From QHXW01 sp035297145 (GTDB lineage: Bacteria > Acidobacteriota > Terriglobia > Bryobacterales > Bryobacteraceae): a DNA stretch of 64,000 nt. Positions 17,708-25,039 of the stretch are shown one piece after another. The stretch is taken from contig DATGZN010000093.1 in the NCBI GenBank assembly GCA_035297145.1, positions 124,001-188,000 of the forward strand, given 5' to 3'. The position numbers were made by a program, and so were the translations under genes. Each line of letters opens with the position of its first letter. Position 1 is the stretch's first letter. The notes beneath the pieces were generated by a model that saw only the letters and a program-made list of their open reading frames with translations, searched no databases and was not told where the DNA came from.

Positions 17708-19241
17708 CGTTGTAGTTGATGCAGTTGGTCTCCAACAAAAGGCGGCTCGCCCGGCGGGCCGCTTTTTTTTTGCCTTAGCGGCTCTCCCGGCAGGGCTCCG
17801 CGCCGCACAGAATGAGGATCTGGCCGCCCTCTCGCGCCAGGTGAAGGAGCTCATGGCGCAAGGGCGGTTTGAGCAGGCCATCCCGCTCTGTGAGCAGTTG
17901 GTAAAAGCCGTCCCGGGAAACACTGGACTCCTGTTGAACCTGGGGCTCGCCGAGCAGATGGCGGGGCATCCGGATAAGGCCGCTCCACGATTCGAGGAGG
18001 TCCTCAGAACCGAGCCTGGTAACGTCCCCGCACTCAACTCGCTGGCAAGTTCTGAACTCCAGTTAGGTCAACCACAGGCCGCCATCCCCCCGCTGAAAAA
18101 GCTGCTGGCTCTCCAGCCTTCCAATAACGAAGCCCGCGGGATGCTAGCGAGCGCCTTCCTGGGCGCGGGCGATCTGGATGAGGCCGCCGTTCAATATCGG
18201 AAGCTCACCGCGGTAACACCCACGGACTCGAAGGCATGGTACGGCTTGGGAAAGACCTATCAGGAGCAATCTGCCCGCCTGTTTGACCGGCTCGAGAAAA
18301 AGGGGCCGCAGTCGGCATACGTGGCGGCTTTGATCGGGGCGTCGCGTCTGAAGGCTCAGCAGTATCACAGCGCGTTTTTCTTTTTCAAAGAAGCCGAACG
18401 CTCTCTGCCGCCTATTCGCGGTGTGCATTCCGGCCTGGCGGTGATTTACGGCAAAGCCGGACACGCTGGCTGGGCCGCCATCGAGGAACGGAAGGAGGAC
18501 AGCCTTCCGCCGCCCAATTGCGCAAACAATCCATCGGAATGCTTCTTTGTGCAGAACCGCTACGCCGAGGCCGCCAAATCCGCCAGCCCAAGTGCGAGCG
18601 ATGCGCAGTTGTATTGGGGCATCAAGGCCTACGATCAACTCGCGCTCGAAGTTTTTGCACGTCTCGAAGCGCTTCCGGAGTCCTTAGAACTGCACGCGTT
18701 GCACGCGCAGTTGGCGCATGGCCGCAATCAGGACCTGGAGGCTGCGGCAGAGTGGCGCGCGGCGCTCAAGCTGTCTCCCGGAAACAGCCGGCTGGAGGGT
18801 GAGCTGACGACCTCGCTCTTCCTGGCGCATGACTACAACGCCGCCATTCCGATGATCGAGAAGTTGAGGAAGGGCGATGAGAGGTCGCCGGATCTCAACT
18901 TCATGATGGGGGAAAGCCTGCTCCGCACGGAGCAGCCGGAAAATGCCGTCCCCTACCTGGAAGACGCGCTTCGTGCAAATCCCAACATGCTCCCCGCTCA
19001 TGCGTCGCTAGGACTGGCGCTAGCGAAAGTGAATCGTGACCGGGAAGCGATTCCGCATCTGGAAAAGGCTCTGGAATTGGATGACGACGGTGCACTCCAT
19101 TACCAGCTTTCCCATGCATATCAGCAGGAGGGGAATACGACGCGCGCCACGGCGCTGATGGCGCAGTACCAGGAAATCCAAAAACGGAATCAGGAGGAGA
19201 AAGAAGAAATCACGAAGGACGTGCAGATCGTGGGGCCGTGA
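17667..19241 (+). CDS. TPR-repeat protein (start disrupted; probable frameshift at T9)
   Basis: The open frame runs from GTG 17667, inside the end of the receptor gene, to 19241 (524 residues). At least seven TPR-type units are visible (LGLAEQMAGHPDKAAPRFEE, LASSELQLGQPQAAIPPLKK, YGLGKTYQEQS, MMGESLLRTEQPENAVPYLE, LGLALAKVNRDREAIPHLEK). The 5' end is odd. A good signal peptide is encoded only if ATG 17719, in another frame (MQLVSNKRRLARRAA), is joined to FFALAALPAGLRAAQ by one extra T in the T9 run at 17763-17771. In this frame the only other starts are GTG 17667, with a poor 30-residue leader, or downstream GTG/ATG near 17842-17851, which lose the signal. Probably a periplasmic TPR scaffold. 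Confidence 0.75.
   Translation: MSATSASDFACNGNVVVDAVGLQQKAARPAGRFFFALAALPAGLRAAQNEDLAALSRQVKELMAQGRFEQAIPLCEQLVKAVPGNTGLLLNLGLAEQMAGHPDKAAPRFEEVLRTEPGNVPALNSLASSELQLGQPQAAIPPLKKLLALQPSNNEARGMLASAFLGAGDLDEAAVQYRKLTAVTPTDSKAWYGLGKTYQEQSARLFDRLEKKGPQSAYVAALIGASRLKAQQYHSAFFFFKEAERSLPPIRGVHSGLAVIYGKAGHAGWAAIEERKEDSLPPPNCANNPSECFFVQNRYAEAAKSASPSASDAQLYWGIKAYDQLALEVFARLEALPESLELHALHAQLAHGRNQDLEAAAEWRAALKLSPGNSRLEGELTTSLFLAHDYNAAIPMIEKLRKGDERSPDLNFMMGESLLRTEQPENAVPYLEDALRANPNMLPAHASLGLALAKVNRDREAIPHLEKALELDDDGALHYQLSHAYQQEGNTTRATALMAQYQEIQKRNQEEKEEITKDVQIVGP
17742..17771 (+). terminator. Rho-independent terminator after the TonB receptor gene
   Basis: GCGGCTCGCC (17742-17751) pairs with GGCGGGCCGC (17753-17762), with one G-T wobble; the innermost pairs must open to form the loop. 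Nine T residues follow directly. It stands 35 bases after the receptor stop. The same bases are read through as coding sequence by the TPR frame, which makes the start of that gene questionable. Confidence 0.75.
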
Positions 19242-19319
19242 CGTCCGAAGATGCCAATCGCGGGCTCCGGTCTCGACTGCTACTCTCATCGGATGGGCCA
19301 ATGCGTACTGAATCAAGCC

Positions 19320-20309
19320 ATGCCGACAGGTCGAGTTTGGATAAGACACCAGACTCGCCTCGCCGCGCGCCTGCTTCGGTGTGCTCCTGTCATCCTGGCC
19401 CTGTTGCTCGGTTGTGGAAAGCCGCCGCTGCGGTTTCCCCTGGAAAGGACGCCGGCCCGCCTGGAGCGCGGCAAATATCTGGCGAATGCAGTGGCGATCT
19501 GCTTTCACTGCCACTCCGAACGCGATTGGGCCAGTTCGCCAGGCGGTCTGCCCGCGGCTGGCCGGATTGGTGGGGGCAGGGTATTGCATCCGGGATTTAG
19601 CCTCACGTTTCCCAACATCACTCCGGATCGTGAAACGGGAGCCGGGACATGGTCCGATGAAGACTTCTACCGCGCTCTCACCCAGGGCATTGGACACGAC
19701 GGCCGCACCCTGTATATCGAGATGCCTTATCGCCAGTTCTCGCAGCTTTCCGACGAGGACCTGGCGTCCATCATCGTTTATGTGCGGTCGCTTCCGCCGC
19801 TGCACAACGCCTTGCCCAAATCCGAGATTCCGAAGGCGGTGATGGCGCATATGAAGCCATTGCCACCGCGGCTGCGTAGTTTCTCTCCGGACCTCTCGAC
19901 GCCGCAAAGGCGCGGCGCATACCTGGTTGAAGCAGCGGCGTGCACCTACTGCCATACGCCGCGGCAGAACGAAGAAGATCTGCCTGGTATGGCGTTCGCC
20001 GGCGGCATGCCCTTCCAAGGAGCCTGGGGCAATGTGGCCAGCGCCAATATCACACCCGATCCTTCCGGCATTCCGTATTATGACGAGCGCATGTTTCTGC
20101 AGGTCATGCGCACTGGATGGAATGATGCGCGGAAGATCAACCCGGTGATGCCCTGGCCGTACTTTCGCGATATGAAGGATGACGACTTGCGCGCGGTTTT
20201 CGCCTATCTGCAGACGCTCCCACCGGTAAAGCACCGCGTCGACAACGCGGAAGCATTCTCGTTGTGCCGAAAGTGCGGATATGTGCACGGCCTGGGAGCG
20301 ATGAACTAG
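19320..20309 (+). CDS. Dihaem c-type cytochrome lipoprotein
   Basis: 329 residues from ATG 19320; ATGs at 19251 and 19293 are in frame but give an overlong leader. The n-region RHQTRLAARLLR and hydrophobic VILALLLGC form a lipoprotein signal with the modified Cys in LLGC. Two haem sites, CFHCH and CTYCH, lie in two similar halves, each followed by F-x-N-I-T-P-D (FPNITPD, SANITPD) and ending with segments such as LSDEDLASIIVYVRSLPP and DDDLRAVFAYLQTLPP. This resembles cytochrome subunits that take electrons from periplasmic alcohol or sugar dehydrogenases. Its stop overlaps that of the convergent cytochrome gene (CTAG), and a sugar dehydrogenase gene follows. Confidence 0.88.
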   Translation: MPTGRVWIRHQTRLAARLLRCAPVILALLLGCGKPPLRFPLERTPARLERGKYLANAVAICFHCHSERDWASSPGGLPAAGRIGGGRVLHPGFSLTFPNITPDRETGAGTWSDEDFYRALTQGIGHDGRTLYIEMPYRQFSQLSDEDLASIIVYVRSLPPLHNALPKSEIPKAVMAHMKPLPPRLRSFSPDLSTPQRRGAYLVEAAACTYCHTPRQNEEDLPGMAFAGGMPFQGAWGNVASANITPDPSGIPYYDERMFLQVMRTGWNDARKINPVMPWPYFRDMKDDDLRAVFAYLQTLPPVKHRVDNAEAFSLCRKCGYVHGLGAMN

Positions 20310-20722
20310 CGGCTCGGTTTCGCGGCCGTGAAACGAATCTTTGCCAGCGAATCGCCGTCGGTCGGTAGGTCCTTTTCACCAGCCGGCATCTCGTTAGACT
20401 GCAGAATGAACGCCAGAATCGCGGCATTGTCCTCTCGGCTCAAGCTCCCCGGATGATCTCCTGGCATAGTTGCCTGCGTCTTTTCGAACAAATCGCCCAG
20501 CGTTTGGCCATCCCAGCGGTCGCGGAACTCTGAGCCCGCCAGCGATGGAGTAGGTCCATGCCCTTCCAGGTCGGCGCGATGGCAGGACGCACATGACTTC
20601 GCGTACAGTGTCTGGCCGCGTTTGGCTTGCGCGGATGAATAAACACCATCCCAGACCGAGGGCTCGGCCCACGCCAGAGCGATCGCGATCGAGGCGCCCG
20701 CTATCAGGATCTTTCGGATCAT
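20306..20722 (-). CDS. Small monohaem cytochrome c
   Basis: 138 residues. Signal peptide MIRKILIAGASIAIALAWA, then a class I type cytochrome domain: GQTLYAKSCASCHRADLEG with haem site CASCH, a likely Met ligand in MPGDHPG, and a C-terminal helix DNAAILAFILQSNEMPAGE. This small cytochrome type usually carries electrons from PQQ or molybdenum dehydrogenases to the respiratory chain. It is divergent from the sugar dehydrogenase gene at 20.8 kb and converges with the dihaem cytochrome, so the three probably form one periplasmic oxidation module (inference). Confidence 0.9.
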   Translation of the reverse strand: MIRKILIAGASIAIALAWAEPSVWDGVYSSAQAKRGQTLYAKSCASCHRADLEGHGPTPSLAGSEFRDRWDGQTLGDLFEKTQATMPGDHPGSLSREDNAAILAFILQSNEMPAGEKDLPTDGDSLAKIRFTAAKPSR

Positions 20723-20805
20723 TTCTGTAGTTTAGCGTCGCCAGGGAATCCACGCGGGGGATCGTGTCTTGTATTCTATACAGAGTTATGCAAAAAAGCG
20801 GATTC

Positions 20806-22086
20806 ATGATGAAGAAGAAGAGATGCACTGCGGTGGCACGCGCCGCTGCCTTTTTACTGGCGATCGCATGGAGTCTACCAGGCGCCAATGCGCCTGCCTG
20901 CGATCCGGACAATGGAGGGATCCAACTCCCGCCGGGTTTTTGCGCTCTGGTGGTGGCGGATGACATTGGAACGGCGCGGCACATTGCGGCCGCTCCCAAC
21001 GGCGACATCTACGTGGCCCTGCAGGCAAACGGTAAGAAGGGCGGCGTAATGGCCTTGCGCGACACCAACGGAGATGGCCGTTTCGAGGTCAAGGAACGGA
21101 TCGGCCAGGACAGCACGACAGGCGTGGCGCTGCGAAACGGCTACCTCTATGTCGCGAAGTTTCATTCGGTCGAGCGGTACAAGATGTCGCCGGGTGAGTT
21201 GACGCCGCCGGGGCCGCCGGAAATCGTGGTCTCGGGTTTGCCGGGAGTGGAAGAACATGGCGATAAAGGCATCGCGTTCGACGGGCAAGGCAGTCTCTAC
21301 GTGAACATCGGCGCACCATCCAATGCCTGCCAGCCGAAAAATCGCCGGCCCAAGGTGCCCGGACAAGATCCTTGTCAGCTGCTCGAGAAGCACGGCGGCA
21401 TTTGGAAATTCTCTGAGAGCAAACTGGGGCAGAAGGAGGAGGACGGCACCCGTTTTGCCACGGGCATGCGTCAGATGCCGGCCATTGCATGGCATGACGG
21501 TGCTTTGTACATCGTGATGAACAACCGGGATCAATTGGACACCCTCTGGCCCGGTATGTTCACCGCCAAGGAGAACGCCGAACGGCCGGCCGAGCCCATG
21601 TATCGTGTGGCGGAGGCCGGGGCGAACTTCGGCTGGCCGTATTGTGTTTACGATTACCTGGAGAAGCGACTCTTCCTGGCCCCGGAGTATGGCGGCGATG
21701 GGAAGAAGGCCGGCCGGTGCAGCGAGTTTAACCTTCCCATTACGACTTTCCCGGCACACTGGGCGCCGGTTGACCTGACCTTCTACACCGGAGCGCAATT
21801 TCCAGAGCACTACAAGAACGGCGCGTTCATCGCGTTTCACGGCTCCTGGAATCGTGCGCCCATGCCGCAGGAAGGCTACAACGTAACGTTCCAGCCGTTC
21901 GCGGATGGGAAGCCCGCGGGCAACTTCGAAGTTTTTGCTTCGGGTTTTGCCGGCAAAACTCCGCCCATGAATCCCGACAACGCCCGCGCCCGCGCCGATG
22001 GAGTGGCCGAGGCACCCGATGGATCACTGTTTATCAGCGAGAGCCAGCACGGAAAGATCTGGCGTGTGTTCTATCGCGGACAATAG
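20806..22086 (+). CDS. PQQ-dependent sugar (glucose/sorbosone) dehydrogenase-like protein
   Basis: 426 residues from ATG 20806 (MMKKKRC, then a signal peptide ending ANA). GTG 20764 and ATG 20788 are alternatives but add no better signal. The protein has the six-bladed propeller pattern of the sorbosone/glucose dehydrogenase family: LPPGFCALVVADDIGTARHIAAAPNGDIYV, GVALRNGYLYVAKFHSVERYK, the long HGDKGIAFDGQGSLYVNIG segment, GANFGWPYCVYD, and a final blade with FHGSWNRAP and DGVAEAPDGSLFISES. Such enzymes oxidise aldoses or sorbosone in the periplasm with PQQ and pass electrons to cytochrome c; two cytochrome genes are adjacent. PQQ synthesis genes are not in the window, and the true substrate is unknown. 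Confidence 0.85.
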   Translation: MMKKKRCTAVARAAAFLLAIAWSLPGANAPACDPDNGGIQLPPGFCALVVADDIGTARHIAAAPNGDIYVALQANGKKGGVMALRDTNGDGRFEVKERIGQDSTTGVALRNGYLYVAKFHSVERYKMSPGELTPPGPPEIVVSGLPGVEEHGDKGIAFDGQGSLYVNIGAPSNACQPKNRRPKVPGQDPCQLLEKHGGIWKFSESKLGQKEEDGTRFATGMRQMPAIAWHDGALYIVMNNRDQLDTLWPGMFTAKENAERPAEPMYRVAEAGANFGWPYCVYDYLEKRLFLAPEYGGDGKKAGRCSEFNLPITTFPAHWAPVDLTFYTGAQFPEHYKNGAFIAFHGSWNRAPMPQEGYNVTFQPFADGKPAGNFEVFASGFAGKTPPMNPDNARARADGVAEAPDGSLFISESQHGKIWRVFYRGQ

Positions 22087-22233
22087 CGCCGGTGACAAAC
22101 CGCCAGAGCTGAAGGCCACGAGGTCTTCCACGTGAACCATGTTTCCGAGATTGCAGTGAAGTCAAGTTCCCCCGGAAGGGCATCCGCCCTCAAAGGGCTG
22201 GCAGTCGCTTTCGGCGGGCCATTACTCCTCCTG

Positions 22234-22275
22234 ATCCCAGGCGTTTCAACCCACCAAATCACGAACGCCCGGGAT
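22234..22275. repeat. Imperfect inverted repeat in the 22.1-22.4 kb gap
   Basis: ATCCCAGGCGTT (22234-22245) and AACGCCCGGGAT (22264-22275) are complementary at 11 of 12 positions around an 18-base loop. It lies in the roughly 300-bp gap between the sugar dehydrogenase and tRNA-Val, which otherwise shows no gene; short open frames there are not convincing. It could be a terminator without a T-run or a small dispersed palindrome. Confidence 0.35.
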
Positions 22276-22382
22276 GACACTGCGGCTATATGCGTTCAGT
22301 CAGTTGCATGTTAATGCATGCCATTATGGACGGAATCTTCATCGTCGCTATTCCGGCGGCAATACACGCGAAGTGAAGGCAG

Positions 22383-22459
22383 TGGTGGGCGCGACAGGAC
22401 TCGAACCTGTGACCTCCTGCGTGTGAAGCAGGCGCTCTAACCAACTGAGCTACGCGCCC
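22383..22459 (-). tRNA. tRNA-Val (anticodon CAC)
   Basis: The - strand folds as a full cloverleaf of 77 bases: acceptor GGGCGCG/CGCGCCC, D arm GCTC/GAGC, anticodon stem CCTGC/GCAGG with loop TTCACAC (anticodon CAC, reading GUG), variable loop AGGTC, T arm ACAGG-TTCGAGT-CCTGT, discriminator A and an encoded CCA at 22385-22383. All stems pair perfectly, so it should be functional. Open frames crossing it are shadows. Confidence 0.97.
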
Positions 22460-22553
22460 GTATAGGCTTGAAATCAGTATCTTACCAGATGCGGCGCCTC
22501 CACATTGTCCGGTATTTGTGGGGACCGCAACTGAGAGCGACATCGGAACACGT

Positions 22554-23471
22554 TCATGGGACGCCGAGCGCGTCCACCACAGCGATCCACTGCCCTGTGC
22601 CCGTCCGCTGTGCGTCCACGTGGTGCATGCCGTCGGAGTTCCAGCCTTTTCCCGACGCTTCGACCACGGGCGTCTCCACCATTTTCTCGGCGTAGGTCGT
22701 CGGGCTAATTTCCGTGATTTGGAACGCGCGCACGGCTCGCCCGTAGGTCGGATAACAATCCTGCCCCAACCGGTATAGAGAGCCGTTGATCACAAACGGC
22801 CGGCCGGCGGGCCGCGCGGTTTTCAAATCCTTTCTTACGATAGGACTGAGCGGATGTTCCTTCCACGGTCCTCTAAGCTCGGAGGCGTAGAACAGCCGCA
22901 GCGTGTCGTTCCCACTGGGCGATGTGAACAGCCACCACAGGCCCTTATACCGCACCAGTGTCGGGCTAATGAAATGGTCGCCCTCCAGAAGGTTTCCTTC
23001 GTACTTCCACTCGTCGGGAAACGCCGTCGCTTTGTACAGCCGGACCGCCGTTTCCGTGTGCGCTTCCGGAATCAGGTAGTACTCGTTCTGCCACTCGAAT
23101 ACGAACGGGTGCGACTGCACGAACGGCTCGCGGATGACCGTCCGTCGGAATTTCCACTTGACGCCGTCGCTGCTTTCCGCCAACCCAATGCCGCCGGCGT
23201 CGGATTTCAGATCCTTGGCGGTAAAGAACATGTAATACCGCTGATCCTTGATCACCAGGAACGGATGAGCAACCGCATCGACCTTCATATCCGTCACGTC
23301 AGATGCAGACAAGACGGGGTTGGCCGCGCCTGGCGCCGGCCGCAATTGAAGCGGGGAGGCTCCGGCGTAGATGCCGAGCGTCCACACGCTGGTCTTCGCC
23401 GCCGGTTGCGGATTGCCCTGCGCCGCTACAGCCAAAATCCAGATAACCGGTAAGACAACTGCACGTTTCAT
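22554..23471 (-). CDS. Secreted five-bladed propeller protein (GH43-like / GINT1-N-like)
   Basis: 305 residues with a signal peptide (MKRAVVLPVIWILAVAAQG). The repeats DAVAHPFLVIKDQRYYMFFTA, IGLAESSDGVKWKF, SHPFVFEWQNEYYLIPEA, ISPTLVRYKGLWWLFTS, RPFVINGSLYRLGQD follow the blade pattern of GH43/GH32-like propellers and of the N-terminal domain of glucosamine inositolphosphorylceramide transferase-like proteins, which share D-x-x-A-H-P-F and S-H-P-F motifs. A glycan-binding or glycosidase role is likely, but the classical GH43 acid triad cannot be assigned confidently. It is translated directly after the 23.5-24.0 kb gene with a one-base overlap, so they are probably co-transcribed. Confidence 0.65.
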   Translation of the reverse strand: MKRAVVLPVIWILAVAAQGNPQPAAKTSVWTLGIYAGASPLQLRPAPGAANPVLSASDVTDMKVDAVAHPFLVIKDQRYYMFFTAKDLKSDAGGIGLAESSDGVKWKFRRTVIREPFVQSHPFVFEWQNEYYLIPEAHTETAVRLYKATAFPDEWKYEGNLLEGDHFISPTLVRYKGLWWLFTSPSGNDTLRLFYASELRGPWKEHPLSPIVRKDLKTARPAGRPFVINGSLYRLGQDCYPTYGRAVRAFQITEISPTTYAEKMVETPVVEASGKGWNSDGMHHVDAQRTGTGQWIAVVDALGVP

Positions 23472-23995
23472 CAGATCACCAGCCCGTCACCGCGAAAAGC
23501 TCGTTTCCTGGGCGTGAATGGCGGGATCGGCTTCGGTTCGATGCCAGGGGTATTGTCTCGCCAGAACGTCTGAAAGGTCCTCTTTTCTCCCGTCTGGTAG
23601 TAGTGTCTCAGATATGCCAGGTCGCACGCGCTGTAATCGGAAAGCCATTGATCGACGCTGGTGATTCCTATCTCGTGGAACACGGTGAGGGCCAGACTTG
23701 CCGCCTCTTGCTCATACTCCATGATCGTCGCTAAGAGCTGGTCGTTGACTGGAGGCTGAAATAGTCCGCCGATCGCGTAGGCGCCGGAGTTCACGTTCCA
23801 CTGAACGGTGTGACCAAATAAATGCACCAGCAGAAAGAGGCGCTGCTCCGGACTCACAGCGGGATCGATATGGATTTCCAGGCCATCCAAATCGCCAGTC
23901 AGGGGATCAGGGATGTCCCGTGTCACGACATTGACATGATACGCCTGCTCCAGATGTTCCTGGATCCTGGCACAGTATTCTGCGAACGGTATCAT
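23471..23995 (-). CDS. Putative zinc metalloprotein (HxxxH; ImmA/IrrE-like)
   Basis: 174 residues, no signal peptide. Around residue 78 is VHLFGHTVQW, an HxxxH pair on a helix, and about 35 residues later EYEQEAASLALTVFHEIG offers an acidic third ligand. This resembles the ImmA/IrrE-type gluzincin arrangement (first helix HxxxH, then E-x-x-A), but the catalytic Glu of HExxH is replaced by Leu-Phe, so peptidase activity is doubtful. The preceding DGLEIHIDPAVSPEQRLFLLVHLFGH fits the usual strand-helix entry of that fold. The gene is divergent from moxR (45 bp) and overlaps the propeller gene by one base. The function is unknown. Confidence 0.6.
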   Translation of the reverse strand: MIPFAEYCARIQEHLEQAYHVNVVTRDIPDPLTGDLDGLEIHIDPAVSPEQRLFLLVHLFGHTVQWNVNSGAYAIGGLFQPPVNDQLLATIMEYEQEAASLALTVFHEIGITSVDQWLSDYSACDLAYLRHYYQTGEKRTFQTFWRDNTPGIEPKPIPPFTPRKRAFRGDGLVI

Positions 23996-24001
23996 GCAGC
24001 A

Positions 24002-24019
24002 ACCCCGATTCCACGGGGT
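24002..24019. promoter_or_regulatory. Inverted repeat in divergent 45-bp control region
   Basis: ACCCCG-ATTCCA-CGGGGT is a perfect 6-6-6 dyad between the start of the zinc-protein gene and moxR. TAGTAT (24026-24031) toward moxR and TATGAT (reading leftward, about 24034-24029) are candidate -10 boxes beside it. Probably an operator or a coincidental stem; evidence is the symmetry and position only. Confidence 0.35.
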
Positions 24020-24040
24020 GAATTTAGTATCATAGCGGTA

Positions 24041-25024
24041 ATGGCGCAGCGGGAAATTATGGAAGCCCCGCCGGTGGTGCTCGCTCCTCCCGTGGCATTT
24101 GCGAAACTGGCAGCGCTCGAGTCGGCGCTCGGCTCCGCCATTCGCGGCAAGGCGGAAGTGGTGCGGCTATCGCTCGTCTGCCTTCTGGCCCGCGGGCATT
24201 TGCTCATCGAGGATGTTCCCGGGGTGGGCAAAACCACTTTGGCGCAAGCCCTGGCGCGCTCGGTCGATTGCAGTTTTCACCGCTTGCAATTCACTAGTGA
24301 CATGCTTCCCAGCGACGTGCTCGGTGTCACGATATATAACGTCCATTCCGAAGCCTTCGAGTTCAAGCCCGGGCCGATTTTCACCAATTTCCTGCTGGCC
24401 GATGAGATCAACCGGACTACTCCGAAAACACAGTCGGCGCTGCTCGAAGCCATGAACGAGCGCCAGGTGACCATCGACGGCCGCTCGCACACGCTGCCTA
24501 CGCCCTTCATGGTGATCGCAACGCAGAACCCGGTGGAGCACCATGGCACGTATCCGCTGCCTGAATCGCAGCTCGACCGCTTCCTTATGCGGCTCCGCGT
24601 TGGGTATCCGGATACTGCAAGCGAGCGCGAGATTCTCCGCAATTTTGCCGAACCGGGAGCGGTGATCGATCCGGTGCTTTCCGCCGAGGAAATCCTTCCC
24701 CTACAGGCAATGGTTCATCGCGTAATCGTGGATGAATCCCTGGTGGACTACATGCTGGCGATTGTTGAAAAAACGCGGGCGCACGAATCACTGGCGCTGG
24801 GAGTCAGTCCGCGCGGCTCGCAGGCCCTTTATCGCGCCGCTCAGGCCCTGGCGCTAGCGGAGGGCCGCGATTACGCGATTCCGGATGACGTCAAGCGGGT
24901 GGCCGGGCCGGTTTGTGCGCATCGCGTGGTGGTGAACGCGCGCGCGGCCCTGGCGCAGCGGCGCGGCGACCTGGGCGACCGTATTATTGAAGAGATTCTG
25001 AGCCAGGTTGACGTTCCGTTATAG
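24041..25024 (+). CDS. MoxR-family AAA+ ATPase
   Basis: 327 residues from ATG 24041; the frame is open further upstream, but that part lies over the divergent gene. Walker A GVGKTTLAQALA, Walker B LLADEINRTTPKTQSALLEAM, sensor 1 MVIATQNPVEHHGTYPLPESQLDRF and the lid domain with GVSPRGSQALYRAAQALAL are all present. MoxR proteins are chaperone-like ATPases that insert cofactors or mature partner complexes, usually beside DUF58 and VWA-domain genes. None of those partners is here: the next gene is ychF, 15 bp on. This is an orphan MoxR whose client cannot be named. Confidence 0.9.
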   Translation: MAQREIMEAPPVVLAPPVAFAKLAALESALGSAIRGKAEVVRLSLVCLLARGHLLIEDVPGVGKTTLAQALARSVDCSFHRLQFTSDMLPSDVLGVTIYNVHSEAFEFKPGPIFTNFLLADEINRTTPKTQSALLEAMNERQVTIDGRSHTLPTPFMVIATQNPVEHHGTYPLPESQLDRFLMRLRVGYPDTASEREILRNFAEPGAVIDPVLSAEEILPLQAMVHRVIVDESLVDYMLAIVEKTRAHESLALGVSPRGSQALYRAAQALALAEGRDYAIPDDVKRVAGPVCAHRVVVNARAALAQRRGDLGDRIIEEILSQVDVPL

Positions 25025-25039
25025 TCCGCCATCTCATTC

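Noticed and set aside
19020..20288. 422-codon frame antisense to the TPR and dihaem cytochrome genes
   Set aside because: It runs through two supported genes with haem motifs on the other strand and has no domain of its own.
22071..22314. Short open frames on both strands in the 22.1-22.3 kb gap
   Set aside because: No ribosome site, no recognisable product, and they overlap the inverted repeat; no gene claimed.
22286..22543. Open frame on the - strand containing VAQLVRAPASHAGGHRFESCRAH
   Set aside because: This is the well-known shadow translation of a tRNA gene; it covers tRNA-Val(CAC).
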